Shown here piece after piece: positions 52,380 through 60,388 of a DNA stretch of 64,000 nucleotides (position 1 is the stretch's first letter; each line of letters opens with the position of its first letter). The translations under genes were made by a program, and so were the position numbers. The notes beneath the pieces were generated by a model. That model was given only the letters and a program-made list of their open reading frames with translations. It was not told the DNA's origin and searched no databases. The DNA is from Sphingomonas hankookensis. GTDB taxonomy: Bacteria > Pseudomonadota > Alphaproteobacteria > Sphingomonadales > Sphingomonadaceae. Location of the stretch: positions 57,438 to 121,437 of the forward strand of contig NZ_LQQO01000021.1 of NCBI RefSeq assembly GCF_001619955.1. The letters run 5' to 3'.

Positions 52380-54665
52380 ATGAGCGGGGCAGGCGAGACA
52401 TTGGATCCAGAGCAGATCAAGACTGCAATCGAGGAGGAACTCAAGAAGGCCTCCCCGGACTGGCATCGTATCGAACAATGGAGCCGGGCACGAGTGGAGT
52501 CCGACCCGGACAATGTTCGCTTTACGGTCGACGCCGGCCATATTCAGCGCCTTGGTGCAGAGTTGGTGGGCAAGCAGGATACTGCTTTGTCCGAACTTAT
52601 CAAAAATGCGTACGATGCCGACGCCACGAAGGTGGTACTAACCTTCACCGATTACCAACAGCCAGGAGGCACATTGGTGATCGAGGATGATGGGTCGGGC
52701 ATGCAGGACGATGTTATTCGTTCGTCCTGGATGCGGATCTCGACGGCTTCAAAGGTCGATCAGCCTCTGTCACCGATTTATCGACGAGTAAGAGCTGGCA
52801 GAAAAGGCATCGGCCGGTTCTCGGTGCAGAGGCTTGGAAAATGGCTTTACCTAGAAACGCGCCCGAGAGGTTCGACCACTGGTTTCCGCGTCAGGTTTAG
52901 CTGGGATGAAGAATTTCGACCGGGCCGGGATCTCAACGAGGTCTTCAGTCAAATCGAGCGCTTCGAGAAGCCATCCGATGAATGCGGGACAACGCTCAGG
53001 ATCGTCGATCTGAGGGACGGATGGAGCGAAGCGGCTCTCGCCAAAGTCTGGCGATCGGTACTCCTGCTTCAGCCCCCATTCCCGGTTGCCCGCACCGAGC
53101 CGGCGGAGGAGAAACCTTCATCGGGCGATCCTGGCTTTGCCGTGAACATCAATGGCGTCAGTCGTGACGCCAAACGGACCGAATATTCTATCGAAACCAG
53201 CTTTCTGTCGCAGGCCTTCGCCACTATTTCGGCGTCAATCGACGAAGATGGCCGTGCCACGGTTCGTGTTGTTTCCCCAAAAAGCAATCTGGATGACAGC
53301 CAGGAATTCGACAAAAAATTCCTCGTGACCGGCCCGGTATCACTGAACGCATCATACTTCATTTATCTTCCAGCTACCCTATCTGGAATGACTATGGCAT
53401 CGGCCGCCGAACTGGGCCGTTTGTTTGGTGGCATTAGGATTTATCGCAATGGCTTCCGCGTCTTGCCGTACGGCGAAGCGGCAGACGACTGGCTGGAACT
53501 CGACATCGACGTATCGCGTCGCGATCTTCTGGTCCCCGCGAACAACCGCAACTTCTTCGGTCATGTCGAACTGAGCACGGATACCAATCCGCTCTTCGAG
53601 GAGACCAGCAGTCGCGAGGGACTGCTGGAAAATGAAGCCTATGCCGAGCTGAAGCAATTTGTTCGCGATGCCGTTGAATGGGCTGCCAAGCGGGTCGCCG
53701 CTGCTCGTAACCGCAAGCAGGATGCAGGCCAGCGCGACTTCATACCTGAGCCCCGCCGCCCTTCCGAATACATTCGGACCGTTCGCGAAAATATGGGGAT
53801 TTCTCCATCTTCAAGCCCCGATGCCATACAAACCGATCGAGTCCTAGCGAAGGCCGAAGCCATCGCCTCGGAGTTTGAGCAGCGCGTTGAAGAGCAACGC
53901 GCGGCCTCCCTTGAATATGAAGAGATGCTTCGGCTGCTTGCATCTCTGGGTCTGTCAATCAGCGTCTTCGGGCATGAGGTAAAGGGGGCTCGCGACGCAT
54001 TGCGGGCACGGCTCGCGCTGCTTGAAGATGCAATCGCAACTGTACCTGATGCTAGGCAAAAAGCGGCGTTGGAGCGTCAATTTGCCGAACTGAAACTTGG
54101 GTCCGACCGCATGTTCGATATCGGCGGATACATTGCAGGCCTGATGTCGACGACGGAGAGTCGTCAACTCCGTAGCTTGTCGGTTAGCGGTGCGTTGCAG
54201 CGTTTTGCATCACAATTCACGGAGTATATGAGTCGCCAGAACATCGAATTTGAGATCGACGTTGACCCGCCAGCGTTGCGAACCACCCCGATGCATGGCA
54301 GCGAACTGGACTCAGTCCTCCTCAACTTCCTGACCAATTCGATCAAGTCCATGCGCAACGCGCGTGTGAAAGACCGCAAGGTTCGCATGGATGCGAGGCT
54401 GGACGGGCGCTTCGTCGTCATCGGCTTCGAGGATAGTGGTCCTGGTGTAGCCGCGAATGATCGAGACCGAGTGTTCGACGCATTTTTCACAACCACAATG
54501 GCTGCAGACGACGATGGCGTTGCGGGGCCGGGCACTGGCCTCGGGCTAAAGATCGTCAGCGACATTGCCACAAGCTATGGCGGCAGCGTGTCAGTCGAAG
54601 AGGCTTCGCCGGGATATGGTTGTCGCTTCGAGTTTCGGATTTTGTCCATGGGGGAGGAGGCGTGA
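52380..54665 (+). CDS. Protein with two GHKL ATPase domains: HSP90/MORC-like N-terminus and histidine-kinase-like C-terminus
   Basis: 761 aa. The N-terminal ATPase has E72-L-I-K-N76-A-Y-D79 and the DDGSGM motif at 103-108, with GRKGIGRFS near 141, as in HSP90/MORC/MutL-like proteins. A helical section then leads to a phospho-acceptor-like box, FGHEVKGA, with His ~532. A second GHKL domain follows: LNFLTNSIKSM (N-box, ~650), DSGPGV, and GPGTGLGLKIV (G2 box). The C-terminal half is thus a full histidine-kinase core without membrane segments. Its partner is presumably the receiver protein encoded next, whose GTG start overlaps this stop. Confidence 0.85.
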   Translation: MSGAGETLDPEQIKTAIEEELKKASPDWHRIEQWSRARVESDPDNVRFTVDAGHIQRLGAELVGKQDTALSELIKNAYDADATKVVLTFTDYQQPGGTLVIEDDGSGMQDDVIRSSWMRISTASKVDQPLSPIYRRVRAGRKGIGRFSVQRLGKWLYLETRPRGSTTGFRVRFSWDEEFRPGRDLNEVFSQIERFEKPSDECGTTLRIVDLRDGWSEAALAKVWRSVLLLQPPFPVARTEPAEEKPSSGDPGFAVNINGVSRDAKRTEYSIETSFLSQAFATISASIDEDGRATVRVVSPKSNLDDSQEFDKKFLVTGPVSLNASYFIYLPATLSGMTMASAAELGRLFGGIRIYRNGFRVLPYGEAADDWLELDIDVSRRDLLVPANNRNFFGHVELSTDTNPLFEETSSREGLLENEAYAELKQFVRDAVEWAAKRVAAARNRKQDAGQRDFIPEPRRPSEYIRTVRENMGISPSSSPDAIQTDRVLAKAEAIASEFEQRVEEQRAASLEYEEMLRLLASLGLSISVFGHEVKGARDALRARLALLEDAIATVPDARQKAALERQFAELKLGSDRMFDIGGYIAGLMSTTESRQLRSLSVSGALQRFASQFTEYMSRQNIEFEIDVDPPALRTTPMHGSELDSVLLNFLTNSIKSMRNARVKDRKVRMDARLDGRFVVIGFEDSGPGVAANDRDRVFDAFFTTTMAADDDGVAGPGTGLGLKIVSDIATSYGGSVSVEEASPGYGCRFEFRILSMGEEA

Positions 54666-55780
54666 CATACAAAGGGATATTCGTAGACGATCAAGAACTT
54701 GTCTACGCGGAGACGCTTTCTACACCTGAACATCTTGAGTTTAAACCGCAGGATGTCGAGGAGGTCGCCGTCCTGGCACGTAAGATCGTAGGCGAAAGTC
54801 CTATCATCGTGGCAATCGATTATCGCCTTGATGAAGCACCAGCTGGCCTGCAAGGGGACCAGACGTACAAAGGTAGTGCCCTTGCACAGCATCTCCGCGA
54901 TGCTTCAATCGACCATCCGGAGCAGGATTTTGCGCTCGTGCTGGTGTCTGCAGAGAGCAAGATCAAGGCACTCTATCGGCCAGATAAGACAGCGCATGAC
55001 CTTTTTGACAGGGTTTACGTCAAGGAAGACATCAACAATCAACGCGCGGCTGTCCGTCAGGAACTCATCAGCTTGTGTAAGGGGTACGAGAAGCTCCGAG
55101 CTGTTGGCAATAGGTACGACATCATTGACCTGATGGCTGGAATTGATGATGATCGGCCATACGTGGATGCTCAAGAAATTCGGACTAAATTAGCGGAGGC
55201 GGCCGCACCTCACGTCGCTGCCCGTATCCTTTTCACCCTCATTGATCGTCCTGGCCCACTGCTCACCACAGAATATGCATGTGCCTATCTGGGCATAGAT
55301 CCAGGCGACGGGCAGAACGCTACGGATATCATGCGTGACGCGGGGATCGCTTACGAGGGCATTTTTGGTGATGCGTGGCCGCGCTGGTGGGCTCATCGAC
55401 TTGAGAGCTGGGCGCAGGGCATCTTTAAGCGCCGTGCCACCGGTCTCCCCGCGTCCGATCGCGCGCGGATTCTTGCGGAAAGCACCGGCAAAGAATTTGA
55501 GCCGGCGCGGTCGCCTTGGAATGAGTCATCCAACGAGTTGATTTCCTTCGCCTGCGCTTCTTGTGGAAGAGGTACGGAACTGCGGCATTCAGTGGCGGCT
55601 TTTGAGCCTAGTCAGCCCCGCTACCTTGCACGTCGCCGCATCTGCTGGGATTGCGTCCAGAAGGACCAATACGAGGCCGTGGAACCGCCCCTCTCCATTG
55701 ATGATGCTGACAAAGATCTGGCACAGCAGGTCAAAGGTCGAGAAAGAAGTGAAGGTCATGCGAGCGGTTCTGAAGCATGA
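54662..55780 (+). CDS. Receiver-domain protein with C-terminal zinc ribbon
   Basis: 372 aa from the GTG at 54662, which overlaps the kinase stop (GTGA) and has GGGGAGGAGG just before it; the ATG at 54620 lacks these features. Residues 1-125 form a receiver domain with every canonical residue: acidic pair D9-D10, phospho-acceptor D53 in AIDYRLDE, S96 and K121. A helical middle region of unknown type follows, then a CASC...CWDC zinc ribbon (~residues 300-340) and an acidic tail. There is no ordinary DNA-binding output domain, so it may act through the next gene product or be an effector itself. Confidence 0.82.
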   Translation: MTYKGIFVDDQELVYAETLSTPEHLEFKPQDVEEVAVLARKIVGESPIIVAIDYRLDEAPAGLQGDQTYKGSALAQHLRDASIDHPEQDFALVLVSAESKIKALYRPDKTAHDLFDRVYVKEDINNQRAAVRQELISLCKGYEKLRAVGNRYDIIDLMAGIDDDRPYVDAQEIRTKLAEAAAPHVAARILFTLIDRPGPLLTTEYACAYLGIDPGDGQNATDIMRDAGIAYEGIFGDAWPRWWAHRLESWAQGIFKRRATGLPASDRARILAESTGKEFEPARSPWNESSNELISFACASCGRGTELRHSVAAFEPSQPRYLARRRICWDCVQKDQYEAVEPPLSIDDADKDLAQQVKGRERSEGHASGSEA

Positions 55781-56457
55781 TGATATCGGCAGTAGAGGCG
55801 GGCGATGCGATGGGTGTCATTGCTGCGACATTGGAACGCCATGACATTGTCGAGCCAGAGGGGTTCAGCGTTCTCTCGCGCTTGTCGCGTGAATTGAAAC
55901 TGAAAAAGAATGCTCTGGCTTGGTCGGTTGAAGTCGATCGGGGCGCTCCAATCCTTTTTAAGCGGACCACCGATGAAAAGAGCAGAGGTGTCAAGCCGCG
56001 CATTGTCGCGAAGGGCATCGAAATAGAGCAGGGCGATGGCACAACGCTGCCTTTCAGAGCGTTGGATATCGCGCTCGAGGTCGATGATGATGCCAGCGTG
56101 CCTCTGTCACGCTGGCATTTGGACCTGGCGAACAAGCCTGACGGCATTCCGCAGTCTGGGCCTTTGACCCACCTTCAGTTTGGCGGCCACCATCATGATA
56201 ACCGGGAAAAGGATCATCCGCTCAAGGTGCCACGCTGGTGTCATCCGCCGATGGAAGTGGCATTGCTTTGTGAGGTGGTTGCCGCCAATTTTTATGAGGA
56301 AGCATGGCTTGCACTTCGCGACGAACCGAACTGGTGCCAGGCGATCTCGCTCTATCAGAGGCTCTGCTACAGGCACTATTTCGAAAAGATGACGACCAGC
56401 CTGTCGATCAGTTCGAGCACAGCGTTGAGCGGAATGTGGGCAAGCACCTACAGTTAA
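55777..56457 (+). CDS. Unknown 226-aa protein, fourth gene of the methylase/kinase operon
   Basis: 226 aa, 4-nt overlap with the receiver gene, so almost certainly part of the same unit. No family recognised. Notable features are a His-rich loop (GGHHHDNREKDH) followed by VPRWCHPPMEVALLCEVVAANFYEEAWLAL, which looks conserved and could bind metal, and a mostly beta-rich N-terminal half. No membrane segment. It is a candidate effector of the system; that is inference from position only. Confidence 0.65.
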   Translation: MMISAVEAGDAMGVIAATLERHDIVEPEGFSVLSRLSRELKLKKNALAWSVEVDRGAPILFKRTTDEKSRGVKPRIVAKGIEIEQGDGTTLPFRALDIALEVDDDASVPLSRWHLDLANKPDGIPQSGPLTHLQFGGHHHDNREKDHPLKVPRWCHPPMEVALLCEVVAANFYEEAWLALRDEPNWCQAISLYQRLCYRHYFEKMTTSLSISSSTALSGMWASTYS

Positions 56458-56501
56458 TTCTCTGATGTGCCTCACGCATTATGATCACTTGGCTGAGTGT
56501 A

Positions 56502-57185
56502 TCACACCTCCAACATGCGCTTCTCATAGACAGAGTTGATCTCAGAGCCGTCCCAGACATAGGTGAGATGGCGTTCCTGACGGCAGTTGGATAAGAGCCG
56601 CGGCCGAAAAACGGCGGCACATTCGCCGCCTGCATCGCGGACGCTCTCATAGACTATACCGTTTGCCCCTTCGTCCCGAAGGCGGCGAGCCGTCTCCTGA
56701 GATACGGCATAGCTATCGGGATGGTAGAGCGCGGGTAGGGCTTCCCGGGCGCCGCGAATATCATGCAACGGCGCGTCGAGGTCGACGGCATAGACGCGCA
56801 TGTCGAGTTCCTGCGCGGGCTCATCCGTCGCTGCGAGGAATTTGGCCCTGTGATGCCGTGTCTCCGCAATTGCGGTGGCCAGTGTGAGTCCGGCATAGAA
56901 TACGCCGTAGCTCCCGTCAGTGAACCTGTCGCCTTCGGGGTTCAGATGGGTAAAGGCTGCCATGATCGGGGATGTGCCCGGCCCTGCTATGCGATCTTCA
57001 GGCGGCACAAGTGCGAGGTCGCCCGCTTCCTCGCGAAGCCGGTCGTTCGTCATAGCCTCGATCTGGAAAACGGCTTCCAGATCGGCCGGATCGGCCACCG
57101 CTTCAAACAAGGCAATCGGGGGGAAACGGCTCGGGATGATCCGGTAGCACGGCTGCCACCGCACCTGAGTTACAGGAATGTCCAC
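56502..57185 (-). CDS. RES-domain toxin (MbcT-like)
   Basis: 227 aa. The RES fold is recognisable by CYRIIPSRFPP near the N-terminus, GSYGVFYAGLTLATAIAETRHH (the conserved Tyr/Glu region) and a late GIVYESVRDAGGECAAVFRP stretch. RES toxins consume NAD+ (phosphorolysis or hydrolysis) and arrest growth. The gene follows its Xre/ParS antitoxin by 3 nt on the minus strand. Length is in the normal range and the domain appears complete. Confidence 0.9.
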   Translation of the reverse strand: MDIPVTQVRWQPCYRIIPSRFPPIALFEAVADPADLEAVFQIEAMTNDRLREEAGDLALVPPEDRIAGPGTSPIMAAFTHLNPEGDRFTDGSYGVFYAGLTLATAIAETRHHRAKFLAATDEPAQELDMRVYAVDLDAPLHDIRGAREALPALYHPDSYAVSQETARRLRDEGANGIVYESVRDAGGECAAVFRPRLLSNCRQERHLTYVWDGSEINSVYEKRMLEV

Positions 57186-57188
57186 CGA

Positions 57189-57587
57189 TCAGCCGCGCTG
57201 TCCATCGACATATTGCCGCACAACATAGAGGTCTGCGACATTGCCCGACATCATGCGATCAAGCGCCGACGCGCCGCCGAATACCCGCGCCTTGTTGGGC
57301 TTGCGAACCCATTCGTCGGCGGTTTTTGGCAAAAGGATGTGGAGCCCCTTGTATATCCCCATGACATAGGAAATCCGCTCGAGCGCATCCTTCGGGAGAG
57401 CCGCAATCGCGCCCCGCTTCCAGGACTGATATGTCGAACGACTGTCGAGCCCGAGCAGACGCATCTGTTCCTGCTCCTTGAGGCCCCAGGCTTCGGCAAT
57501 GCGGAAAAAGGTCCGGAGTGCCGGACCAGTCAGATCCTTGCGATCGGTCGCCTTGGCTTCGATGACGTTCATGGATCGTCCTTTCAT
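57189..57587 (-). CDS. Xre/MbcA/ParS-type antitoxin
   Basis: 132 aa. An N-terminal Xre-like helical domain (ALRTFFRIAEAWGLKEQEQMRLLGLDSRSTYQSWKRG) is followed by the MbcA/ParS C-terminal toxin-binding domain (LERISYVMGIYKGLHILLP, then RVFGGASALDRMMSGN). It neutralises the RES toxin and should repress its own promoter. ATGs at 57587 and 57572 are both possible; the longer form is given. Toxin-antitoxin pairs of this sort stabilise mobile elements and may act in defence. Confidence 0.9.
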   Translation of the reverse strand: MKGRSMNVIEAKATDRKDLTGPALRTFFRIAEAWGLKEQEQMRLLGLDSRSTYQSWKRGAIAALPKDALERISYVMGIYKGLHILLPKTADEWVRKPNKARVFGGASALDRMMSGNVADLYVVRQYVDGQRG

Positions 57588-57599
57588 CGGGGCAATATG

Positions 57600-57628
57600 A
57601 TTATAAATCGCCCAAAAGTCAATATTGA
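57600..57628 (-). promoter_or_regulatory. Promoter/operator of the Xre-RES operon
   Basis: On the minus strand a perfect TATAAT stands at 57605-57600, ~13 bp upstream of the antitoxin start. The palindrome TCAATATTGA (57619-57628) covers the expected -35 position (17-bp spacing, TCAATA), and a further CAATAT half-site lies at 57593. It is the natural autorepression site for the antitoxin. Confidence 0.5.
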
Positions 57629-57949
57629 GCTAGAATCTGAACATGACGTCGCCCATTGAGGCTCTGTCTGGCGATTCCTCAGTCGTTCCTGTGGCCGACC
57701 GAGAAGGCTGGGATTGCGCCTTGGGCGTAGGGGATGAACCCAGTGCGTTGTTCCCCTGTGCTGCCTGTCGAAGTCACTGGCCATTGCCTGGAGCGTGGTA
57801 TCGGTTGTTCTCCAGATTGTGCGCGAACCACCCCTTGCTTGTCGCCTGTCTGCGGGTCTCGTCAGCCTCATGCCGTCAACCCCGTGCGGGGTTCGCCCTC
57901 GCACAGTGCGCTCGGTGACGCCAGCAGCCGGACCCTTTGGTGGGCGCCA

Positions 57950-57966
57950 TCGGGGATGGTCCCCGA
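57950..57966. promoter_or_regulatory. Leader hairpin before DUF736
   Basis: TCGGGGATGGTCCCCGA, a perfect 7-bp stem around TGG, nearly the same as the hairpin before the second ardC (35358-35374). The ATG follows 20 bp later with GAAGGAG between. Confidence 0.5.
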
Positions 57967-57985
57967 CAATCGAAGGAGTATTTTC

Positions 57986-58306
57986 ATGGCTACCATCGCT
58001 AACCTGACCGTGAAGGCCGACGACAGCTTCGAAGGCACGCTGGCGACGCTGACGGTCTCCGCGCCGATCGCGATCATCCCCAACAACCGCAAGGCGAAGG
58101 AATCCGAGCCCGACTATCGCATCGTCAGCCGCAAAAACGGCTTCGAGCTGGGCGCAGGCTGGAAGCGCTTCTCACAGAACACCGGCGCCGAATATGTTTC
58201 GGTGTCGCTTTCCGCACCCGAGTTCGGCACGATCTACGGCAATATTGCCAACGCGCCGGGCGATGACCCTTCGAAGAAGGTGATCATCTGGAACCCGCCG
58301 GCCTGA
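57986..58306 (+). CDS. DUF736 protein
   Basis: 106 aa from ATG 57986 with GAAGGAG upstream. The whole length matches DUF736: FEGTLATLTVSAPIAIIPN, SEPDYRIVS, ELGAGWKRFS and YVSVSLSAPEFG. This small beta-rich family is ubiquitous on alphaproteobacterial plasmids and conjugative elements. Function is unknown. It is followed by two strong stem-loops, so it forms a single-gene unit. Confidence 0.93.
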   Translation: MATIANLTVKADDSFEGTLATLTVSAPIAIIPNNRKAKESEPDYRIVSRKNGFELGAGWKRFSQNTGAEYVSVSLSAPEFGTIYGNIANAPGDDPSKKVIIWNPPA

Positions 58307-58314
58307 CCCGCCGC

Positions 58315-58395
58315 ACCGGCTCCGCCTAACCGGGCGGGGCCGGTTCTCCCATCTCGTGACGGGCGCGCACGGCAGGACGCGCCCGTCACATTTTC
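58315..58395 (+). terminator. Two stem-loops after DUF736, the second with a T-run
   Basis: The first stem pairs 58315-58326 with 58333-58344 (12 pairs, one G-T, loop TAACCG). The second pairs GTGACGGGCGCG (58356-58367) perfectly with CGCGCCCGTCAC (58378-58389) and is followed by ATTTTC, a strong intrinsic terminator. It also separates DUF736 from the convergent minus-strand operon. Confidence 0.78.
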
Positions 58396-58536
58396 AATAG
58401 GCGGTCGGACCCTATGACGGCCGACCTGGTGGGCTTCCTGCGGGTTCGCCGCCATTCCCACCGCCATGCTTGATCCGCCCCTCAGTGCGGCGTCTCCCAT
58501 GGTCCCCGCGCTTATCGGGTCCGGGTCCCCATCACA

Positions 58537-59496
58537 TCATTCGGCGCTGGGCGTGGCCAGGCCGCCAAGACTCTCGATCTCTGCAATGCGCTGGAACTCG
58601 GTCAAATATTCCGACCGGTGCAGCGATAGCCAGCGCACAATGCGCGCATTGGCGAGGAGCTTGCCAAGATAGCCTCGCGCGAAGGTCAGGTGCAGATTAT
58701 CGATACCATAGCTTTCCTCGACTGATTTGACCTGCGTCTGCAGAGCCGCAAGTTCTCGCTCCATGCGCGTGATCTGCTGGCTGGTTGGCCCCGCCGCATC
58801 GGGCTTGCCCGCTTTCTTGCTCACGGGAACAAGCTGTTCTTCAGGGGTCGCCGCCAGTAGCGCCCGCGCGAACATGACGGAGAAGTTGTTCTGACCGATC
58901 ATCAGATCAGCGGCCTCGATCTGGCGGAACGCGGTCATGCGCCGCAGAAGATCAAACACCTTCATTGAGCAATTGGTGTCCTTCAGCGCGTCAGCGGCCT
59001 CAGCGCAGATGCCATCGAGGAGACGGAAGCGCGCGCGTATCGACTGGACTTCGAGGCCGAGCGCATCAGCGATGACCGCTTCGGTGACGCCGCGCTCGAT
59101 CGCGCGCACGATCATTCGGTGCTCCTGCACTGGAGGCAGGCGATTTACGCGCTTGTTGTAAGTGTAGGTTTCGTCGTCATTTGCGACGAGGCACTCGACT
59201 GTCGGAATCGCGAGCTGGCGCAGCGCTTCAATCCGTAGATGGCCGTCGAGCAGGAAATACTTCCCCGGATGCTTTGGATCGGGAGCAACAGCAGGAGCCT
59301 CGACGATCCCAATCGCCTTGATCGAACTGACGATCTGAGTGAATTTCTTGCTCTCCCGCACGCCTTGCTGAAGTATCTTGAGCGGGACGAGCTGCTCGAG
59401 TGCGACAGTGACGGTTTCGCGTTCAAAGCCGAGCCGGACGCGGTGTTCCGAGCCCGGCTCCTGACCTGATGTCTCAGTCTCGGTCCAGTCAGTCAT
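58537..59496 (-). CDS. ParB-like protein with plasmid-RepB-type C-terminus
   Basis: 319 aa from ATG 59496, which overlaps the stop of the preceding parB-like gene within ATGACTGA; an ATG at 59511 would also be in frame. The ParB N-terminal domain shows YFLLDGHLRIEALRQL, and an HTH-like stretch follows (ERGVTEAVIADALGLEVQSIRARFRLL). The C-terminal half matches what is called the plasmid partitioning RepB C-terminal domain. It is the last gene of a three-gene operon led by a large serine recombinase. No parA is present, so a role with the recombinase rather than in segregation is plausible. Confidence 0.85.
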   Translation of the reverse strand: MTDWTETETSGQEPGSEHRVRLGFERETVTVALEQLVPLKILQQGVRESKKFTQIVSSIKAIGIVEAPAVAPDPKHPGKYFLLDGHLRIEALRQLAIPTVECLVANDDETYTYNKRVNRLPPVQEHRMIVRAIERGVTEAVIADALGLEVQSIRARFRLLDGICAEAADALKDTNCSMKVFDLLRRMTAFRQIEAADLMIGQNNFSVMFARALLAATPEEQLVPVSKKAGKPDAAGPTSQQITRMERELAALQTQVKSVEESYGIDNLHLTFARGYLGKLLANARIVRWLSLHRSEYLTEFQRIAEIESLGGLATPSAE

Positions 59497-60388
59497 CGGT
59501 TTCGCCCGCAATTCTCATGGCAAGGGCTCGTGGCATGGTCTCCAGCCCCTCGGCACGGAGCAAGGTCAGAAACCCCTCGTCACCGAGCAGATCCTTGATG
59601 GCCTCGACAATGAACAGCAGCCGGGTTTGCGTGAAATCGGACTTCTTCACGAGCAGACGCTGCTTCTCCGCTTCTCGCTGATAAACCTGCATAAGGTCGC
59701 TCGCGGTCAGTTTCCGATTGGCGGATCGTCTGCCCAGCTTGCCTGACGGCATGGACTTGTTCTGCCCGCGCATTCGCAGCTCGAGTAACCTTCTCACCGA
59801 AGCCAGTTTCTTGCCGCGCAGCTTGCCCGTCTCATAAGCGTCGAGCAGCAGGTTCTGCGCTTCCTCGGACTCGGCCCGCGAGATTTCCATGGCGAGGCTG
59901 ATCGGGATGAGGCCCGTTTCCACTGCTGCCACGAGCCGCTCCTCGCCGCGCTCCAGAAGTGAAACGATCATGCTGACCCACGAACTGCTGACCCCGATTT
60001 TTTGACCGATTTCGGTTTCATTGTAGCCGCGTTCGCGCAGCGCACCGATCTCGCGCATCACATCGATCGGGCGCGGGGTTCGTCGAGCGATGTTCTCCAC
60101 GAGACTCATCACGAGGCAATCGCTCTCGCTCGCCTCGATGACGACCGCCGGGATTTCGGTCTGGCCAAGCATGAGGAATGCCTCGAGCCTACCTTCGCCG
60201 CATACGAGATCGTAGCGAGGCCCGCCGGGGCCGCGGTGTCGGCTGACCGTAATAGGGCGCTTCAACCCGATTGACTCAATGTTGTTCACGATTTCGCGGT
60301 GCTGACGCTTGTTGCGCGAGCGCGGGTTGAGAACCGTGATCTTGGCGACCGGGATCATCTCGATTTGCTGAGGACGCACGACAGGCAT
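59489..60388 (-). CDS. ParB/RepB-like protein
   Basis: 299 aa. The ParB domain is clear: YDLVCGEGRLEAFLMLGQTEIPA, then SLVENIARRTPRPIDVMREI. An HTH follows (NETEIGQKIGVSSSWVSMIVSLLERG). The start shares one base with the recombinase stop (TAATG), so translation is coupled. It pairs with the next ParB-like protein; the two may form a hetero-complex acting on recombination sites or on gene regulation. Confidence 0.87.
   Translation of the reverse strand: MPVVRPQQIEMIPVAKITVLNPRSRNKRQHREIVNNIESIGLKRPITVSRHRGPGGPRYDLVCGEGRLEAFLMLGQTEIPAVVIEASESDCLVMSLVENIARRTPRPIDVMREIGALRERGYNETEIGQKIGVSSSWVSMIVSLLERGEERLVAAVETGLIPISLAMEISRAESEEAQNLLLDAYETGKLRGKKLASVRRLLELRMRGQNKSMPSGKLGRRSANRKLTASDLMQVYQREAEKQRLLVKKSDFTQTRLLFIVEAIKDLLGDEGFLTLLRAEGLETMPRALAMRIAGETDD

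Larger units (their letters stand above)
57588..57985. other. Divergent intergenic region: toxin-antitoxin promoter and DUF736 leader
   Basis: 398 bp without a credible gene; ORFs across it are out-of-frame fragments. The left end carries the toxin-antitoxin promoter. The right 110 bp hold a series of hairpins before DUF736: AACCCC-GTGC-GGGGTT (57878-57893), CGCACAGTGCG (57900-57910) and the 57950 stem. Confidence 0.6.
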
